Assembly: GCA_024636015.1 (NCBI GenBank)
Contig: JAGXHU010000057.1
Location: 1 to 56,302 of the forward strand
Length of the DNA: 56,302 bases
Origin: Halothiobacillus sp.
GTDB taxonomy: Bacteria; Pseudomonadota; Gammaproteobacteria; Halothiobacillales; Halothiobacillaceae
Direction of reading: 5' to 3'
Position numbers and translations under genes: made by a program
Notes under the pieces: generated by a model
What the model saw: the letters and a program-made list of their open reading frames with translations, nothing else
Told to the model about the DNA's origin: nothing
The model's database searches: none
Part shown: in pieces, positions 38,165 to 48,082 of the stretch
How the letters are laid out: the number at the start of each line of letters is the position of its first letter
How positions within the stretch are numbered: the stretch's first letter is position 1

Positions 38165-39063
38165 CCGGCGCGTTCCTGAGTATCGGTATTTTCTGGGGGC
38201 GTTTGTGGCATCGGGGTGACAAGCAGCAGGTGCAAGCGCCGTTTGTCGGCACCGAGAATCTTGAATTCAAATCCGCCCAGCCGAACCACCTCGCCGCGAC
38301 GGGGCAGATGCCCCAGCTCGTGAGTGATCAGGCCACCGATGGTTTCGTATTCATCATCGGAAAAGGTAGTGAAAAAACGTTCGTTGAATTCATCGACCGT
38401 GGTCAAGGCACGCACCGTAAAGCGATGAGAACCCTGTTCCCGGATATTGATCCGTTCCTCGGTGTCGTATTCGTCGTCAATATCCCCGACAATTTCCTCG
38501 AGGACGTCTTCGATGGTCACAAGACCTGCTACGCCACCGAACTCGTCGAGCACAATCGCCATGTGGGTGCGTGTCAGACGAAATTCGGCAAGCAGTGCGT
38601 CGAGACGCTTGCTTTCAGGCACGAACATCGCTGCGCGGGTGTGCTTGCTCAAGTCGAAGTCGGCATGTTCGGGCTTATCGGGCTGCTCGGAATAAAAATG
38701 AAGGAGTTCTTTGACCAGCAGAATGCCCGCAATTTCGTCGCGGTGCTCACGGATTACCGGGTAGCGAGAGTGCCCGGTTTCTGCAATCTTGGCCAAAATA
38801 TCCGATAGGGATACCGTCGCGTCGATCACATCCATCTGCCCACGGGGAATCATGATGTCGCGAACACGCGAATCGTGAAATTGGAGGACGGAATCGATCA
38901 GCCCGGAGGCTGAATGCGGAATGATTTCTTTCTGAGCGGCGTATTTAACGATGGTCAGAATGTCATCACAGGTTTGAATTTGGTTAATGCACCATTGCTT
39001 GCGCAGCCGGCCGAACCAACCGGGTTCAGAGCTACGCGAAGGACTACTTGGATCATCGTCCAT
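38161..39063 (-). CDS. corC: CorC/YbeX CBS-domain protein
   Basis: A 300-residue cytoplasmic protein linked to magnesium/cobalt efflux and, in E. coli, to ribosome biogenesis. Two CBS domains are evident: VRDIMIPRGQMDVID with HSRYPVIREHRDEIAGIL, and RTHMAIVLDEFGGVAGLVTIEDVLEEIVG. A C-terminal CorC_HlyC domain follows (VRALTTVDEFNERF, YETIGGLITHELGHLPRRGE). It is 29 bp after ybeY and overlaps lnt. Confidence 0.95.
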   Translation of the reverse strand: MDDDPSSPSRSSEPGWFGRLRKQWCINQIQTCDDILTIVKYAAQKEIIPHSASGLIDSVLQFHDSRVRDIMIPRGQMDVIDATVSLSDILAKIAETGHSRYPVIREHRDEIAGILLVKELLHFYSEQPDKPEHADFDLSKHTRAAMFVPESKRLDALLAEFRLTRTHMAIVLDEFGGVAGLVTIEDVLEEIVGDIDDEYDTEERINIREQGSHRFTVRALTTVDEFNERFFTTFSDDEYETIGGLITHELGHLPRRGEVVRLGGFEFKILGADKRRLHLLLVTPMPQTPPENTDTQERAG

Positions 39064-39092
39064 GGTCAGTGTTGACTCCTTTGAGTTTCGGG

Positions 39093-39584
39093 TTAATCAT
39101 CAAGTTCATAGGGGTTTCTCATATTCAAGCGGTGCATGGCCCGTATTTCAAGGGCTTCCATCCGCTGCGCTTCCTCATCAGTTTCGTGATCGAATCCCAG
39201 CAGGTGCAATACGCCATGAATGACGAGATGCGCCGAATGGGCGGTCAGGGATTTGCCCTGTTCGAGAGCCTCACGTACCAGTACCGGTGCGCAGACCACA
39301 AGATCGCCCAAATAGCGTTCATTCGACATTGCTTCTGGCAGATCATCCGCATCATAAGGAAATGAAAGCACATTGGTTGCGTAATTTTTATGACGGTACT
39401 GATTATTCAGTGACTTTCCTTCGTCATCGTCGACGAAGCGAATGGTCAGCGCGAGGGCCGTAGTGATCTTTTCCTCGGCAAGCGCTGCCCGGACCCATTC
39501 GATTAGTCGATTTCGAGAAGGGCAGCGCAGTTCAGTGGCCTTCTGGCGGTCGACAAAAAGCTCGAGTGTGGAAACCGGGTTCAT
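39093..39584 (-). CDS. ybeY: Endoribonuclease YbeY
   Basis: A 163-residue metal-dependent RNase for 16S rRNA maturation and late ribosome quality control. The zinc motif H-x3-H-x5-H is HGVLHLLGFDH. NVLSFPYD and LGDLVVCAPVL are the other family blocks. The ATG at 39584 shares one base with the ybeZ stop (TGATG); a TTG directly before it is also in frame. Confidence 0.95.
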   Translation of the reverse strand: MNPVSTLELFVDRQKATELRCPSRNRLIEWVRAALAEEKITTALALTIRFVDDDEGKSLNNQYRHKNYATNVLSFPYDADDLPEAMSNERYLGDLVVCAPVLVREALEQGKSLTAHSAHLVIHGVLHLLGFDHETDEEAQRMEALEIRAMHRLNMRNPYELDD

Positions 39585-40561
39585 CAATATCCTGATTCGG
39601 GATGGTTGGCGGTTCGCCGCTCATAGGCATCGACAATTCGCATGACCAGCGGGTGGCGCACGACATCACGGGACTGGAAGAAGGTGAAGGCGATGCTATC
39701 CACCTCGCTCAACACGTCGATGGCGTCTCGAAGACCCGAGGTCATGCCACGCGGGAGATCGATCTGAGTCACGTCGCCGGTGACGACCGCTTTACTGCCA
39801 AAGCCGATTCGGGTCAGAAACATTTTCATCTGTTCGATCGTGGTGTTTTGCGCTTCATCGAGAATCACGAATGATTCGTTCAGCGTTCTACCCCGCATGA
39901 AAGCCAAAGGCGCGACCTCGATGACCTGACGTTCAATGAGTTTCGTCACCTTGTCGAACCCCAGCATTTCATACAGCGCATCGTACATGGGGCGTAGATA
40001 GGGATCGATTTTTTGCGCAAGATCACCGGGCAGGAATCCGAGTTTTTCCCCGGCTTCCACGGCGGGCCGAACCAGTACGATGCGTTGCACCATACCCCGC
40101 TCCAGGGCATCGATGGCACTGGCCACCGCGAGATAGGTCTTACCGGTGCCAGCCGGGCCGATACCGAAGTTCAGGTCGAATTGGACAATGGACTGCAGAT
40201 ACTTGATCTGTCGGGACCCGCGTCCGCGCACCACACCCTTCAGGGTGATGATATGGACCTCATCACCACTGGCCGGTGCATCCTGTTCCAGCCCGGCCGA
40301 TTGCAGGTACAGATTGACCCGTTCAGCATCAATCGGTTCGTTTTCACTCAGTAAATACAGATCGGTAAGTACAGACTGAACCTGATGCGTGGCCAGCTCT
40401 GGCCCAATAATGACGAACTGGCCGCCACGATGGTTGATCTCGACGCCCAATCGGCGCTCGATAACCCGGAGGTGGGCGTCGAACGAACCCGTCAATTTCA
40501 AGAGGCGCTCGTTGTCTATTGGAGTCAACTCAAACGCTAAACGTGCCGCATCACCCACCAT
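39584..40561 (-). CDS. ybeZ: PhoH-like ATPase YbeZ
   Basis: A 325-residue PhoH-family P-loop ATPase that works with YbeY. Walker A is GPAGTGKTYLA, Walker B is NESFVILDEAQN, and the conserved VLVRPAVEAGEKLGFLPGD and FLTRIGFGSKAVVTGD blocks are complete. An N-terminal KH-like region precedes the ATPase. Its start shares one base with the miaB stop (TGATG), so miaB, ybeZ and ybeY are translationally coupled. Confidence 0.95.
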   Translation of the reverse strand: MVGDAARLAFELTPIDNERLLKLTGSFDAHLRVIERRLGVEINHRGGQFVIIGPELATHQVQSVLTDLYLLSENEPIDAERVNLYLQSAGLEQDAPASGDEVHIITLKGVVRGRGSRQIKYLQSIVQFDLNFGIGPAGTGKTYLAVASAIDALERGMVQRIVLVRPAVEAGEKLGFLPGDLAQKIDPYLRPMYDALYEMLGFDKVTKLIERQVIEVAPLAFMRGRTLNESFVILDEAQNTTIEQMKMFLTRIGFGSKAVVTGDVTQIDLPRGMTSGLRDAIDVLSEVDSIAFTFFQSRDVVRHPLVMRIVDAYERRTANHPESGY

Positions 40562-42024
40562 CAGGCAGCAACCAGTTTGCGGGACCGGGCACGGTCATGA
40601 TCAAGTGGGTTAATGCCGATAAATTCGGCCCGTAGAGAGTTCGGCTTCACTTCCGTGATACGCACGTCGACAAAAAGACCAACGAGATCTGGGCGTGCCT
40701 GGAAGATCACACTGCGGTTGTTTTCGGTTTTGCCCACCAGTTCATTCGGATCCTTTTTGGACGGACCTTCGACCAGAATGGTTTGCACGGAATCCAGCAT
40801 GGATCGGGAAATGGCTTGCTCCTGAGCGGTGATCTGGGCTTGGAGACGGTGCAGCCGTGCTTTTTTGACCGTTTCAGGCTGATCATCCGGCAGGCTGGCC
40901 GCCGGTGTACCGGGCCGCGGGCTGTAGATGAAACTGAATGAGTGATCGAAACCGATGTCCGTAATCAGGTTCATGGTGGCCTCGAAATCTGCCTCTGTCT
41001 CACCCGGAAAACCGATGATGAAGTCGGAGGATATCGAAATGCCTGGCCGAGCCGCGATCAGCTTGCGCATCTTGGCCTTGTATTCGAGGACGGTATGGCC
41101 CCGTTTCATCAGGGCGAGAATCCGATCGGAACCGGCCTGTACTGGCAGGTGCAGGAAGGCAGCAAGCTTGGGTTCGTTGCGATAGGCCTCGATTAGCCGA
41201 TCCGTAAACTCCACCGGGTGTGAGGTGGTAAAGCGAATACGACCAATACCCTCGATGCGGGCAATATACTGAATCAGCAGCGCCAGATCGGCAATCTGAC
41301 CATCGTGCATGGTGCCACGGAAGGCATTCACATTCTGACCCAGCAAATTGACTTCACGCACGCCCTGCTCCGCGAGCTCCGCAGCTTCGGCGATCACATC
41401 ATCAAACGGGCGGGAAATCTCTTCACCGCGGGTATAGGGAACGACACAGAAACTGCAGTATTTCGAGCAGCCTTCCATGATTGAAACAAATGCCGTCACG
41501 CCCTCGGCACGGGGGGCGGGCAAATTATCGAATTTTTCGATCTCGGGGAACGAAATGTCGATAACCGGCTTCCGTGATGCGTCAACTTCAGCCACCATCT
41601 CGGGCAGACGATGCAGGGTCTGTGGGCCGAACACGATGTCAACATAAGGCGCGCGGGTGCGGATTGCAGCGCCTTCCTGGCTGGCTACACAGCCACCCAC
41701 GCCAATGATCAGTTTCGGGTTCTTTTCCTTCAGGGGGCGCCACTGGCCCAGTTGCGAAAAGACCTTCTCTTGTGCTTTTTCGCGAATCGAACAGGTGTTG
41801 AGCAACAATACATCCGCCTCGGCGGGATCTTCCGTCACCACAAAACCGGAATGGGCACCAAGCACATCCGCCATCTTGGCGGAGTCGTACTCGTTCATCT
41901 GGCAGCCCCAGGTCTTGATATGCAGCTTGCGCAGAATTGCCGGCCGAGTGGGCGGAGTGGAGGCACCAGGCACTGGAGATGCGGGGGAATGAGAGGCTAA
42001 AACATCATACGGGGCAGTGTTCAC
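40561..42024 (-). CDS. miaB: tRNA-2-methylthio-N6-isopentenyladenosine synthase
   Basis: A 487-residue radical-SAM methylthiotransferase modifying A37 of tRNAs that read UNN codons. The N-terminal domain binds one cluster through cysteines in [22 protein letters not shown] and [11 protein letters not shown]; the radical-SAM cluster is in [15 protein letters not shown]; a TRAM domain is C-terminal. The start chosen is GTG at 42024, seven bases after GGAG. First gene of the miaB-ybeZ-ybeY-corC-lnt run. Confidence 0.95.
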   Translation of the reverse strand: MNTAPYDVLASHSPASPVPGASTPPTRPAILRKLHIKTWGCQMNEYDSAKMADVLGAHSGFVVTEDPAEADVLLLNTCSIREKAQEKVFSQLGQWRPLKEKNPKLIIGVGGCVASQEGAAIRTRAPYVDIVFGPQTLHRLPEMVAEVDASRKPVIDISFPEIEKFDNLPAPRAEGVTAFVSIMEGCSKYCSFCVVPYTRGEEISRPFDDVIAEAAELAEQGVREVNLLGQNVNAFRGTMHDGQIADLALLIQYIARIEGIGRIRFTTSHPVEFTDRLIEAYRNEPKLAAFLHLPVQAGSDRILALMKRGHTVLEYKAKMRKLIAARPGISISSDFIIGFPGETEADFEATMNLITDIGFDHSFSFIYSPRPGTPAASLPDDQPETVKKARLHRLQAQITAQEQAISRSMLDSVQTILVEGPSKKDPNELVGKTENNRSVIFQARPDLVGLFVDVRITEVKPNSLRAEFIGINPLDHDRARSRKLVAA

Positions 42025-42114
42025 TAAGAACTCCGGAGGCCACAAAATGGGTGCAAAGATAGCAGAAAACGCGCCTTTTTTCAGGCAAATCAGCCCCGGA
42101 TTCTACCCTGTACG

Positions 42115-43191
42115 TCAGCCGGCCAGCGAAAACGCGGCCAAACGCGCAGAAAGCTCGGCACTTTCCCCTTCCGGGTCTGCCGGCAGGAACTGCATGGCTT
42201 CTCGGATGACCATCGCTTCTGCAGGCCGTTTGGGCGCCTGTTCGGAAATATGTCGTCGGAATTGTCGTGCGCCCGGCAAGCCATTGAATAGCGTCAGTAA
42301 CGGCCGGGTCATCAGATGCAGAGGGACACCCTCCGCGATTTCCTGCGCGACATAATCCGTATAGGTGTCCACAACGGCAGCGCGTGAGACGATCGGTCGC
42401 GGATCATCAAACAGAATCTGATCCACATGACGCAGCCAGTCGATGTGCTGATAGGCCGCTCGCCCAACCATAACGCCCGGCAGGGTTTCCAGTTCGTCCT
42501 GCATTTCCGGCAGGGTTTCCAGTTTGCCATTGACGACAAAGGTCAATTCGGGATGTTCTTGGTGAATCCGATGCACAAAATCACGGCGTAGCGGCGGGAT
42601 CTCCCGATTTTCCTTGGGTGAGAGACCATCAAGCCAGGCCTTGCGGGCATGCACAATAAATACGTTAGCGCCACCCTGCTCCGCGACGATTCGGATGAAG
42701 CGGGCGAATTCGTCATAGCTATCGCTACGATCGATACCGATACGTGTTTTGACGGTCACCGGAATCGAGACGGCCGCACGCATTGCCTGTACGCCTTCAG
42801 CCACCAGTTCGGGCGTTGCCATTAGGCAGGCGCCAAAGGCGCCGTTTTGAACTCGATCACTGGGACAGCCCACGTTCAGGTTGATTTCGTCATACCCATA
42901 CTCGGCGCCCAAGCGTGCAGCAGCGGCCAGAGCCGAAGGGTCACTGCCGCCCAATTGCAGGGCAACCGGATGCTCGGTGTCGGAAAATCTGAGATGTCGG
43001 TCCACATTCCCATGCAGCAAGGCGCCGGTGGTGACCATTTCAGTGTACATCCGGGCATGTTGGGTCATAAGACGCGCCAAAAAACGGTAATGACGATCAG
43101 TCCAATCGAGCATAGGCGCTATGCAGAAGCGCCACGGGCTGTTGTCGTGCGCTGTGACTTGATTTGATGCGGTTTGTCGGTGTTCTGTCAT
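42115..43191 (-). CDS. dusA: tRNA-dihydrouridine synthase A
   Basis: A 358-residue FMN enzyme making dihydrouridine at positions 20/20a of tRNA. FMN barrel motifs: IAPMLDWTDRHYR, the NVGCPSDRVQNGAFGACLM block with the catalytic cysteine, and the DusA-specific VHARKAWLDGLSPKENREIPP. The C-terminal helical tRNA-binding domain includes HLMTRPLLTLFNGLPGAR. A perfect 18-bp direct repeat (42477-42494 and 42507-42524) encodes two ELETLPG-like segments ten residues apart; homologue length is unchanged, so it is not an insertion. Monocistronic. Confidence 0.95.
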   Translation of the reverse strand: MTEHRQTASNQVTAHDNSPWRFCIAPMLDWTDRHYRFLARLMTQHARMYTEMVTTGALLHGNVDRHLRFSDTEHPVALQLGGSDPSALAAAARLGAEYGYDEINLNVGCPSDRVQNGAFGACLMATPELVAEGVQAMRAAVSIPVTVKTRIGIDRSDSYDEFARFIRIVAEQGGANVFIVHARKAWLDGLSPKENREIPPLRRDFVHRIHQEHPELTFVVNGKLETLPEMQDELETLPGVMVGRAAYQHIDWLRHVDQILFDDPRPIVSRAAVVDTYTDYVAQEIAEGVPLHLMTRPLLTLFNGLPGARQFRRHISEQAPKRPAEAMVIREAMQFLPADPEGESAELSARLAAFSLAG

Positions 43192-43569
43192 TGATTTTTT
43201 TAGGGATTTTGCGCGTTATTTAGGGGGCGGCGCTTGATTTGCTGATATTTGGTCGGCGGGCAAATCGATTGACTGAGATGGCTTCAATCATAGCGCGAAA
43301 GCGGAAATATGACGTTTCATTTCCTGATGCCCCGAATTAAGTTTCTGGGTTTTTGCTGAAAAAAAGCATTTATCTACATAGGACTCGTTTAAATATCAAT
43401 ATGATTTATTGGATTTTGCATTTTCTTGTATCTTGCTTAATGGGGGTATAAATTGATTTTGACGGTGCGGATTTTACATCTGTTTGCCGTCAGCCAAAAT
43501 CATTGAATGGGTTGCGATGGTTCTGGCATATCAGTTGTACAACCCGTTTTGTACATGGAGTCACGGCAG
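43192..43569 (+). promoter_or_regulatory. AT-rich intergenic stretch with possible promoter
   Basis: 378 bp between dusA and the small secreted protein gene, AT-rich from about 43310 to 43460. A TATAAA at 43447-43452, with CTTGTA sixteen bases upstream (43425-43430), is a plausible promoter for the small gene. No other gene is seen. Confidence 0.35.
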
Positions 43570-43920
43570 ATGAAAAAAATTTTATTGTTTTCGGTACTTG
43601 TCATTTCAGCACCCCTGACGATCGGTAGTCTTCAGGCGGCCGATCAGGTTCAAGCCCAGGCCCAGGCCCAGGCCCAGGAGCAGATTTATGGCAGCCAACT
43701 CATGACGCAAAAGGAGCGCAATGATTTGCAGGCCAAAATGCACGCAGCTAAAACCGAGCAGGAGCGTGAAAGAATTCGTAATCTGCACCATAAACGGATG
43801 GTGCAGCGTGCGAAAGAACGAGGTGTCACCTTGCCGGCAGAACCGCCCATGAATGGCGGTGGTATGGGCTCCGGTGGTATGGGCTCCGGTGGTATGGGCT
43901 CTGGCGGTAGCGAACACTAA
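43570..43920 (+). CDS. Small secreted protein with QA and GMGSG repeats
   Basis: A 116-residue protein. Residues 1-24 are a clear signal peptide (KKILLFSVLVISAPLTIG, cleavage after LQA). The mature part begins with a QAQAQAQAQ run, followed by a charged helical core (YGSQLMTQKERNDLQAKM, then EQERERIRNLHHKRMVQRAKERGV) and ends in three GMGSG repeats. The core resembles small periplasmic proteins common in beta- and gammaproteobacteria, sometimes compared to Spy/CpxP stress proteins, but no function is established. GGAG lies nine bases before the ATG. Monocistronic. Confidence 0.75.
   Translation: MKKILLFSVLVISAPLTIGSLQAADQVQAQAQAQAQEQIYGSQLMTQKERNDLQAKMHAAKTEQERERIRNLHHKRMVQRAKERGVTLPAEPPMNGGGMGSGGMGSGGMGSGGSEH
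43651..43680 (+). repeat. 6-bp tandem repeat coding for Gln-Ala
   Basis: Five six-base units: CAAGCC, CAGGCC three times, CAGGAG. They encode the QAQAQAQAQE stretch directly after the signal peptide of the small secreted protein. Frame-neutral if copy number changes. Confidence 0.9.
43861..43905 (+). repeat. 15-bp tandem repeat coding for GMGSG
   Basis: Three units of GGTATGGGCTCCGGT, the first two identical and the last changed at two bases, encode the glycine-rich C-terminus of the small secreted protein. Confidence 0.92.
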
Positions 43921-44052
43921 TCTCTGAAATCACGTCATGACAAGCGATGACGGTATATTCGTATGCCGGATCGGGTTCTTGGGTGAACATTGAAATCACG
44001 CACACCGTATGGCAAATTCTGCCCTTGTGATCAGCGTATCGATCCCCAATAG

Positions 44053-44436
44053 ATGGTGTTGGTGATATTGATCTTGGTCACTTTTTCGATGATCCTCGTC
44101 ATTCAGGGCCCACTCGAAGGTTAAGTCGGCCTGTTTCTATTCGATACCCTGCTACAACTGCTGCCGACGGCATCACTGGCCATCTTCATGGCCATGATCG
44201 TCCGCTTCATGTCGCTATTCGGGTTTCTCTTGATGTTGGTGCTTCTACCGGCTGCAGCCGAGGGAAAACATGCCGATCCTGGTGCAATACCTGATGCCGG
44301 CGCCCACTCTATGATGATGTGGTCCATTCTCTACCGGGGTGACGTATTAGCTGCTGCCTGGCCGCGGTTGGTTACGATGTCCTTGGCCGCAATAACTCTG
44401 TGCCGTTTTCCGCGCACCATCACCTCATTCGTCTGA
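44053..44436 (+). pseudogene. Decayed C-terminal half of an ABC-2 type permease (YhhJ-like)
   Basis: One frame from 44053 to the TGA at 44436 reads as the C-terminal part of an ABC-2 exporter permease. SMILVIQGPLEG is followed by an in-frame TAA, then VGLFLFDTLLQLLPTASLAIF, then FGFLLMLVLLP, and near the end SILYRGDVLAAAWPRL and RFPRTI. In intact relatives these segments occur in the same order as an IxGxLEG(S) loop, LFxxGTxLxLFATTSLGIF, GLLxxLVLLP, AILYRGAG..VWPQ and RFRKTI. The LSGGxTPRESMP region is unrecognisable, there is an internal stop, and no N-terminal half or ATPase gene lies nearby. It is therefore a relic. The remaining bases of the 43921-44481 gap hold only a weak CGTCAT / ATGACG hairpin at 43933-43952. 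Confidence 0.75.
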
Positions 44437-44481
44437 GGGGATGAATTTTGTTACGTGGTTTCGCAAAAGTCTGATTGGTGT

Positions 44482-46227
44482 CTAACCCCAGCTGCTCAGC
44501 GTCTCCTGTTGGGAGCTCGCATGCTTCTGCACGCGTGGTGCCGTTGAGGAGTGCTGCGATCGGTCGTTGTCCAGACCCGGCACCCTGACATCCAGGGTGA
44601 GTGGGTGCACGGCCATGGATGCGCCTCTTGTCGCGTCATCACTGAGCTGGAATGCATCAAGATGACGGTGAAGCTGCGCACTGGCGCCTTCGAGCTGCGT
44701 CATGACGCCCATCACGGAGCCCATCTGCTCACGCATACGCACACTACCGTGAGAGACACGTTCGATGCGGTCAGTCATGTCGACGGTGACTGCCGATTGT
44801 TCGTCGGTCGACAGGGTAATGTCGCGTAGCATGTCGGCAACAGATCGCATGGCTACGTCAATATCCGCAAGCAGGCTGCCGGTGGACTCACCCGACGCCA
44901 TGCCTTGTGCCACGGCTGATCGGACCGTATCAAGGGTTTTCAATACGTTTTGGGTGCTTCCCTGAACGGTGTCGACGATATCGGTAATGTCGATGGTGAG
45001 TGACTTGGTGCGGTTTGAGAGTTGCTTGACTTCACTGGCCACCACAGCAAATCCGCGCCCCTGTGCTCCGGCTCTGGCGGCCTCTATGGCGGCATTGAGT
45101 GCCAGTAGCGTCGTTTGCTCGGAAATGCTCTGAATGGCTTGAGTGACCTGTGCGACCTGCCGGATCGCGGTGTCGAGTTGCGTCATCATCTTTCCGGTCG
45201 TGGCAACGGTGTCGTCAATCGAGCGCAGGGCCGCGATTGTTTCCTGGCCTTTCCTCGTGCCCTCTTCCACGATGTGCTCACCCTGTTCGGCTGTCTGGCT
45301 GGCCTGGAGCGACATGTCGGCAACGCGACGGAAACTGACGCTCAATTGTTCCACGGCCGTGACCATCTGGGTGGTTTCCTGATTTTGAACCACGATATTG
45401 CGCTCGGTCCTGTCAGTAATGTCCCGCAGCTGGCCGATGACCTGATCGTTTTTCGATACGGCGTTGCGCACGGCTTGCAGCGTTCCGACAAACAGATCGA
45501 GAAACCGATTGACCGCATTGCCGATCAGGCTGATTTCATCCTTCTTTTGATCCTGAAAACGGGCCGTCAAATCGCCTTCGCTGAGTAGATCCGAGTTGTG
45601 CACAAATCCCCGAACAGCACGTGTCAGGGATAGCATGAATATCACGGCGAGCGCGAGAAGTAGCGCCATGGTGATACCCAACGGAATCAGGATAAGCAGG
45701 CGTTGGTGATGAATGCTTTGATTGATGTCGGCCTGCAAAGCAGCGCCATGTTTGAGCCCCAGATCGATGGCGCTCTTGAAACTTTTCTGAAAGGGAATGA
45801 ATTTAGAGTCGTAGACGCTCTCGATCATGCCAATGGCCGCCGACGGGTCAGTTGAGGCCATGTTGTACAGATTCATACTCTGTTTGTAGTAATCGTTCCA
45901 TTCGGTTTCGGTCTTATTCAGCTCATCCAGAAAACGCTGATCGTTTTTACCGTGAAGGGACAGTCGTGCCTTTTCAAAATTGGCATGAACGATCTTGTTC
46001 ACCTGTTTGAGCAAAGGGCCGGTATCCGGGTTAATTGGATCCGCCTTAATCGTGGTTGTGGCTTCTGCCAGCGTTCTCGCCAGACTGACGTCAATCTGGG
46101 TCGATTGGCTAAACTTCACGGCGCGATCCAATACGTCATTGGACCCTGAAAGGGAAAGCACACTGATAAAAAGCGCCAATGCCAGGGAAATACCCAGCAA
46201 AAATAATACTTTGGTTCGAATGGACAC
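44482..46227 (-). CDS. Methyl-accepting chemotaxis protein
   Basis: A 581-residue transmembrane chemoreceptor. Span 1 is at residues 5-25 ([20 protein letters not shown]) and span 2 near 178-200 ([21 protein letters not shown]). A roughly 150-residue periplasmic four-helix-type ligand domain lies between, followed by HAMP and the signalling coiled coil. The hairpin tip [18 protein letters not shown] continuing into [18 protein letters not shown] is canonical and would bind CheW and CheA. The start is GTG (46227) with AGGT upstream. No chemotaxis kinase genes are adjacent. The ligand cannot be inferred. Confidence 0.93.
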   Translation of the reverse strand: MSIRTKVLFLLGISLALALFISVLSLSGSNDVLDRAVKFSQSTQIDVSLARTLAEATTTIKADPINPDTGPLLKQVNKIVHANFEKARLSLHGKNDQRFLDELNKTETEWNDYYKQSMNLYNMASTDPSAAIGMIESVYDSKFIPFQKSFKSAIDLGLKHGAALQADINQSIHHQRLLILIPLGITMALLLALAVIFMLSLTRAVRGFVHNSDLLSEGDLTARFQDQKKDEISLIGNAVNRFLDLFVGTLQAVRNAVSKNDQVIGQLRDITDRTERNIVVQNQETTQMVTAVEQLSVSFRRVADMSLQASQTAEQGEHIVEEGTRKGQETIAALRSIDDTVATTGKMMTQLDTAIRQVAQVTQAIQSISEQTTLLALNAAIEAARAGAQGRGFAVVASEVKQLSNRTKSLTIDITDIVDTVQGSTQNVLKTLDTVRSAVAQGMASGESTGSLLADIDVAMRSVADMLRDITLSTDEQSAVTVDMTDRIERVSHGSVRMREQMGSVMGVMTQLEGASAQLHRHLDAFQLSDDATRGASMAVHPLTLDVRVPGLDNDRSQHSSTAPRVQKHASSQQETLSSWG

Positions 46228-46417
46228 GATGGTTACCTGTCAGTTATCTGTGAGGATCGACTTGTATTCCATACAGTCAAATAACACGACGTGCCCTGTC
46301 GTCCGATCTAATCGCACAAAGTAACAGGGCTATATGACTCTTTCGTTATGCACTCGCAGGCGTTCCCAGCGAAAGGCCACCCACTCGGCAAGCTGAATGA
46401 CGAAGTCTTATCGCGGG

Positions 46418-48082
46418 CTAGCGCCGCTTGAAGCCCAGATAGAGCAGAAGGATACCGACCGTGATCGTGCTCCAGGCGAAAATCGAGAGATGCTGCCAAC
46501 CATCGGGTTGGGTCAGTTGGTTCGCCTGTGTCAGGACGAAAGCAAGCACGAGCAGACCGCCGATGAGGGTGTACTGATTCTGGCGTGAGTGCCTGGCCAA
46601 TTCCGCACGCATATGCGCCAACTCAAGCTGCTGGGCGGCCAGTTGTTCTGTTTGTCGTTCGGCATGCTTGAGGGCCGTGATGGTCAGGCGAGGGAATTCG
46701 GCAAAATGCTCCAGGGCGAATGGCAGCTCGTGTTTGAGTCGCTGTAGAAACGCCTTCGGGCCGATGCGTTCGCGCATCCACCGTTCGATGAAGGGTTTCG
46801 CGGTTTCCCACAAATCCAGATCCGGATACAGCTCCCGACCCAGGCCCTCAATCGCCAGCAGGGTTTTTTGCAGCAGGACGAGTTGGGGCTGAACCTCCAT
46901 ATCGAAGCGTCGCGCTACTTGGAACAGCCGCAGCAGAAAATGACCGAAGGAGATATCCCGCAGGGGCTTCTGGAAGATCGGTTCGCAGATCGTGCGAATC
47001 GCAGACTCGAACTCTTCGACACGTGTGGTGCGCGGCACCCAGCCAGACTCAACATGCAACTCGGCAACCCGACGATAGTCACGGTTGAAGAACGCGTGAA
47101 AATTCTCGGCGAGATAGCGCTGATCCTCGGGCATCAAACTGCCCACGATGCCGAAATCAATCGCCATGTATCGAGGCTGCTCGGGATTGCTCGCATCCAC
47201 GAAGATATTGCCGGGGTGCATGTCCGCATGGAAAAAGTTGTTGTCGAATACCTGTGTGAAAAATACCTCGACCCCGCGTTCGGCCAACACCTTCATATTC
47301 ACATGCGCCGCATGCAGCTGGTCTGTCTGCGCAATCGGAATGCCGTAGATCCGTTCCTGCACCAGTACGTCAGTTCGGCACAGATCCCAGTAGCCTTCGG
47401 GGACATACAACAGCGGCGATTTATCAAAGTGACGCTTGAGTTCCGCCGCATTGGCGGCTTCCCGCATGAGATCCAGCTCATCGATCAGCGTTTTCTCGAA
47501 CTCGCCCACCACCGCCACGGGATGCAGGCGCGGGCCCTCGGCCCAATAGCGTTCGGCCAGCCGTGCGACGGTATACAGAATTTCCAGATCCTGCCGGATG
47601 CGCGATTCGATGCCCGGTCGAACGATTTTCACGATGACGTTCGTGCCATCCTTCAGGGTGGCGGCATGCACCTGCGCAATGGAGGCGGAGGCTAGCGGCT
47701 CGGCCGTAAAGGAACCGAAGGCGTCATCGGTCGACATGCCCAGCGACCGTTCGATGCGCTGGCGCGCCAACGCGGCGGGAAAAGGTCGAACCCGGTCCTG
47801 CAGGGCAGACAGCTCATTCGCATAGTCCGGCGACAGCAGATCGCGTCGCGTAGAAAGCATCTGACCGAATTTGACGAAGATGGGGCCCAGATCCTCAAGG
47901 GCATGCACCAGTCGCTGGCCATGCGTGCGTTGCCGATTATTCGAAAACCAGTACCAGGGCGAGAGATATTTGACGAACCGGAACGAGCGCAGGAAGGGCA
48001 ACCCCAGAACAATCTCGTCCAAGCCATGCCGATAAAGCACATATTGAATAACGATCAGACGCCATAACACGGACAGCTTCAT
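46418..48082 (-). CDS. ubiB: Ubiquinone biosynthesis ATPase-like kinase UbiB
   Basis: A 554-residue member of the atypical ABC1/ADCK kinase family required for ubiquinone synthesis. The KxGQ motif (FVKFGQMLSTRRDLL), the A-rich loop (EPLASASIAQVHAA), HADMHPGNIFV and the DFG motif (AIDFGIVG) are all present. Two C-terminal membrane spans (TLIGGLLVLAFVLTQ and FAWSTITVGILLLYL) match the E. coli protein. Its ATG overlaps the ubiJ stop (ATGA). Confidence 0.96.
   Translation of the reverse strand: MKLSVLWRLIVIQYVLYRHGLDEIVLGLPFLRSFRFVKYLSPWYWFSNNRQRTHGQRLVHALEDLGPIFVKFGQMLSTRRDLLSPDYANELSALQDRVRPFPAALARQRIERSLGMSTDDAFGSFTAEPLASASIAQVHAATLKDGTNVIVKIVRPGIESRIRQDLEILYTVARLAERYWAEGPRLHPVAVVGEFEKTLIDELDLMREAANAAELKRHFDKSPLLYVPEGYWDLCRTDVLVQERIYGIPIAQTDQLHAAHVNMKVLAERGVEVFFTQVFDNNFFHADMHPGNIFVDASNPEQPRYMAIDFGIVGSLMPEDQRYLAENFHAFFNRDYRRVAELHVESGWVPRTTRVEEFESAIRTICEPIFQKPLRDISFGHFLLRLFQVARRFDMEVQPQLVLLQKTLLAIEGLGRELYPDLDLWETAKPFIERWMRERIGPKAFLQRLKHELPFALEHFAEFPRLTITALKHAERQTEQLAAQQLELAHMRAELARHSRQNQYTLIGGLLVLAFVLTQANQLTQPDGWQHLSIFAWSTITVGILLLYLGFKRR

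Noticed and set aside
42477..42524. 18-bp direct repeat in dusA as a duplication or insertion
   Set aside because: The segment has the same length as the matching region of E. coli DusA, so no extra residues were gained.
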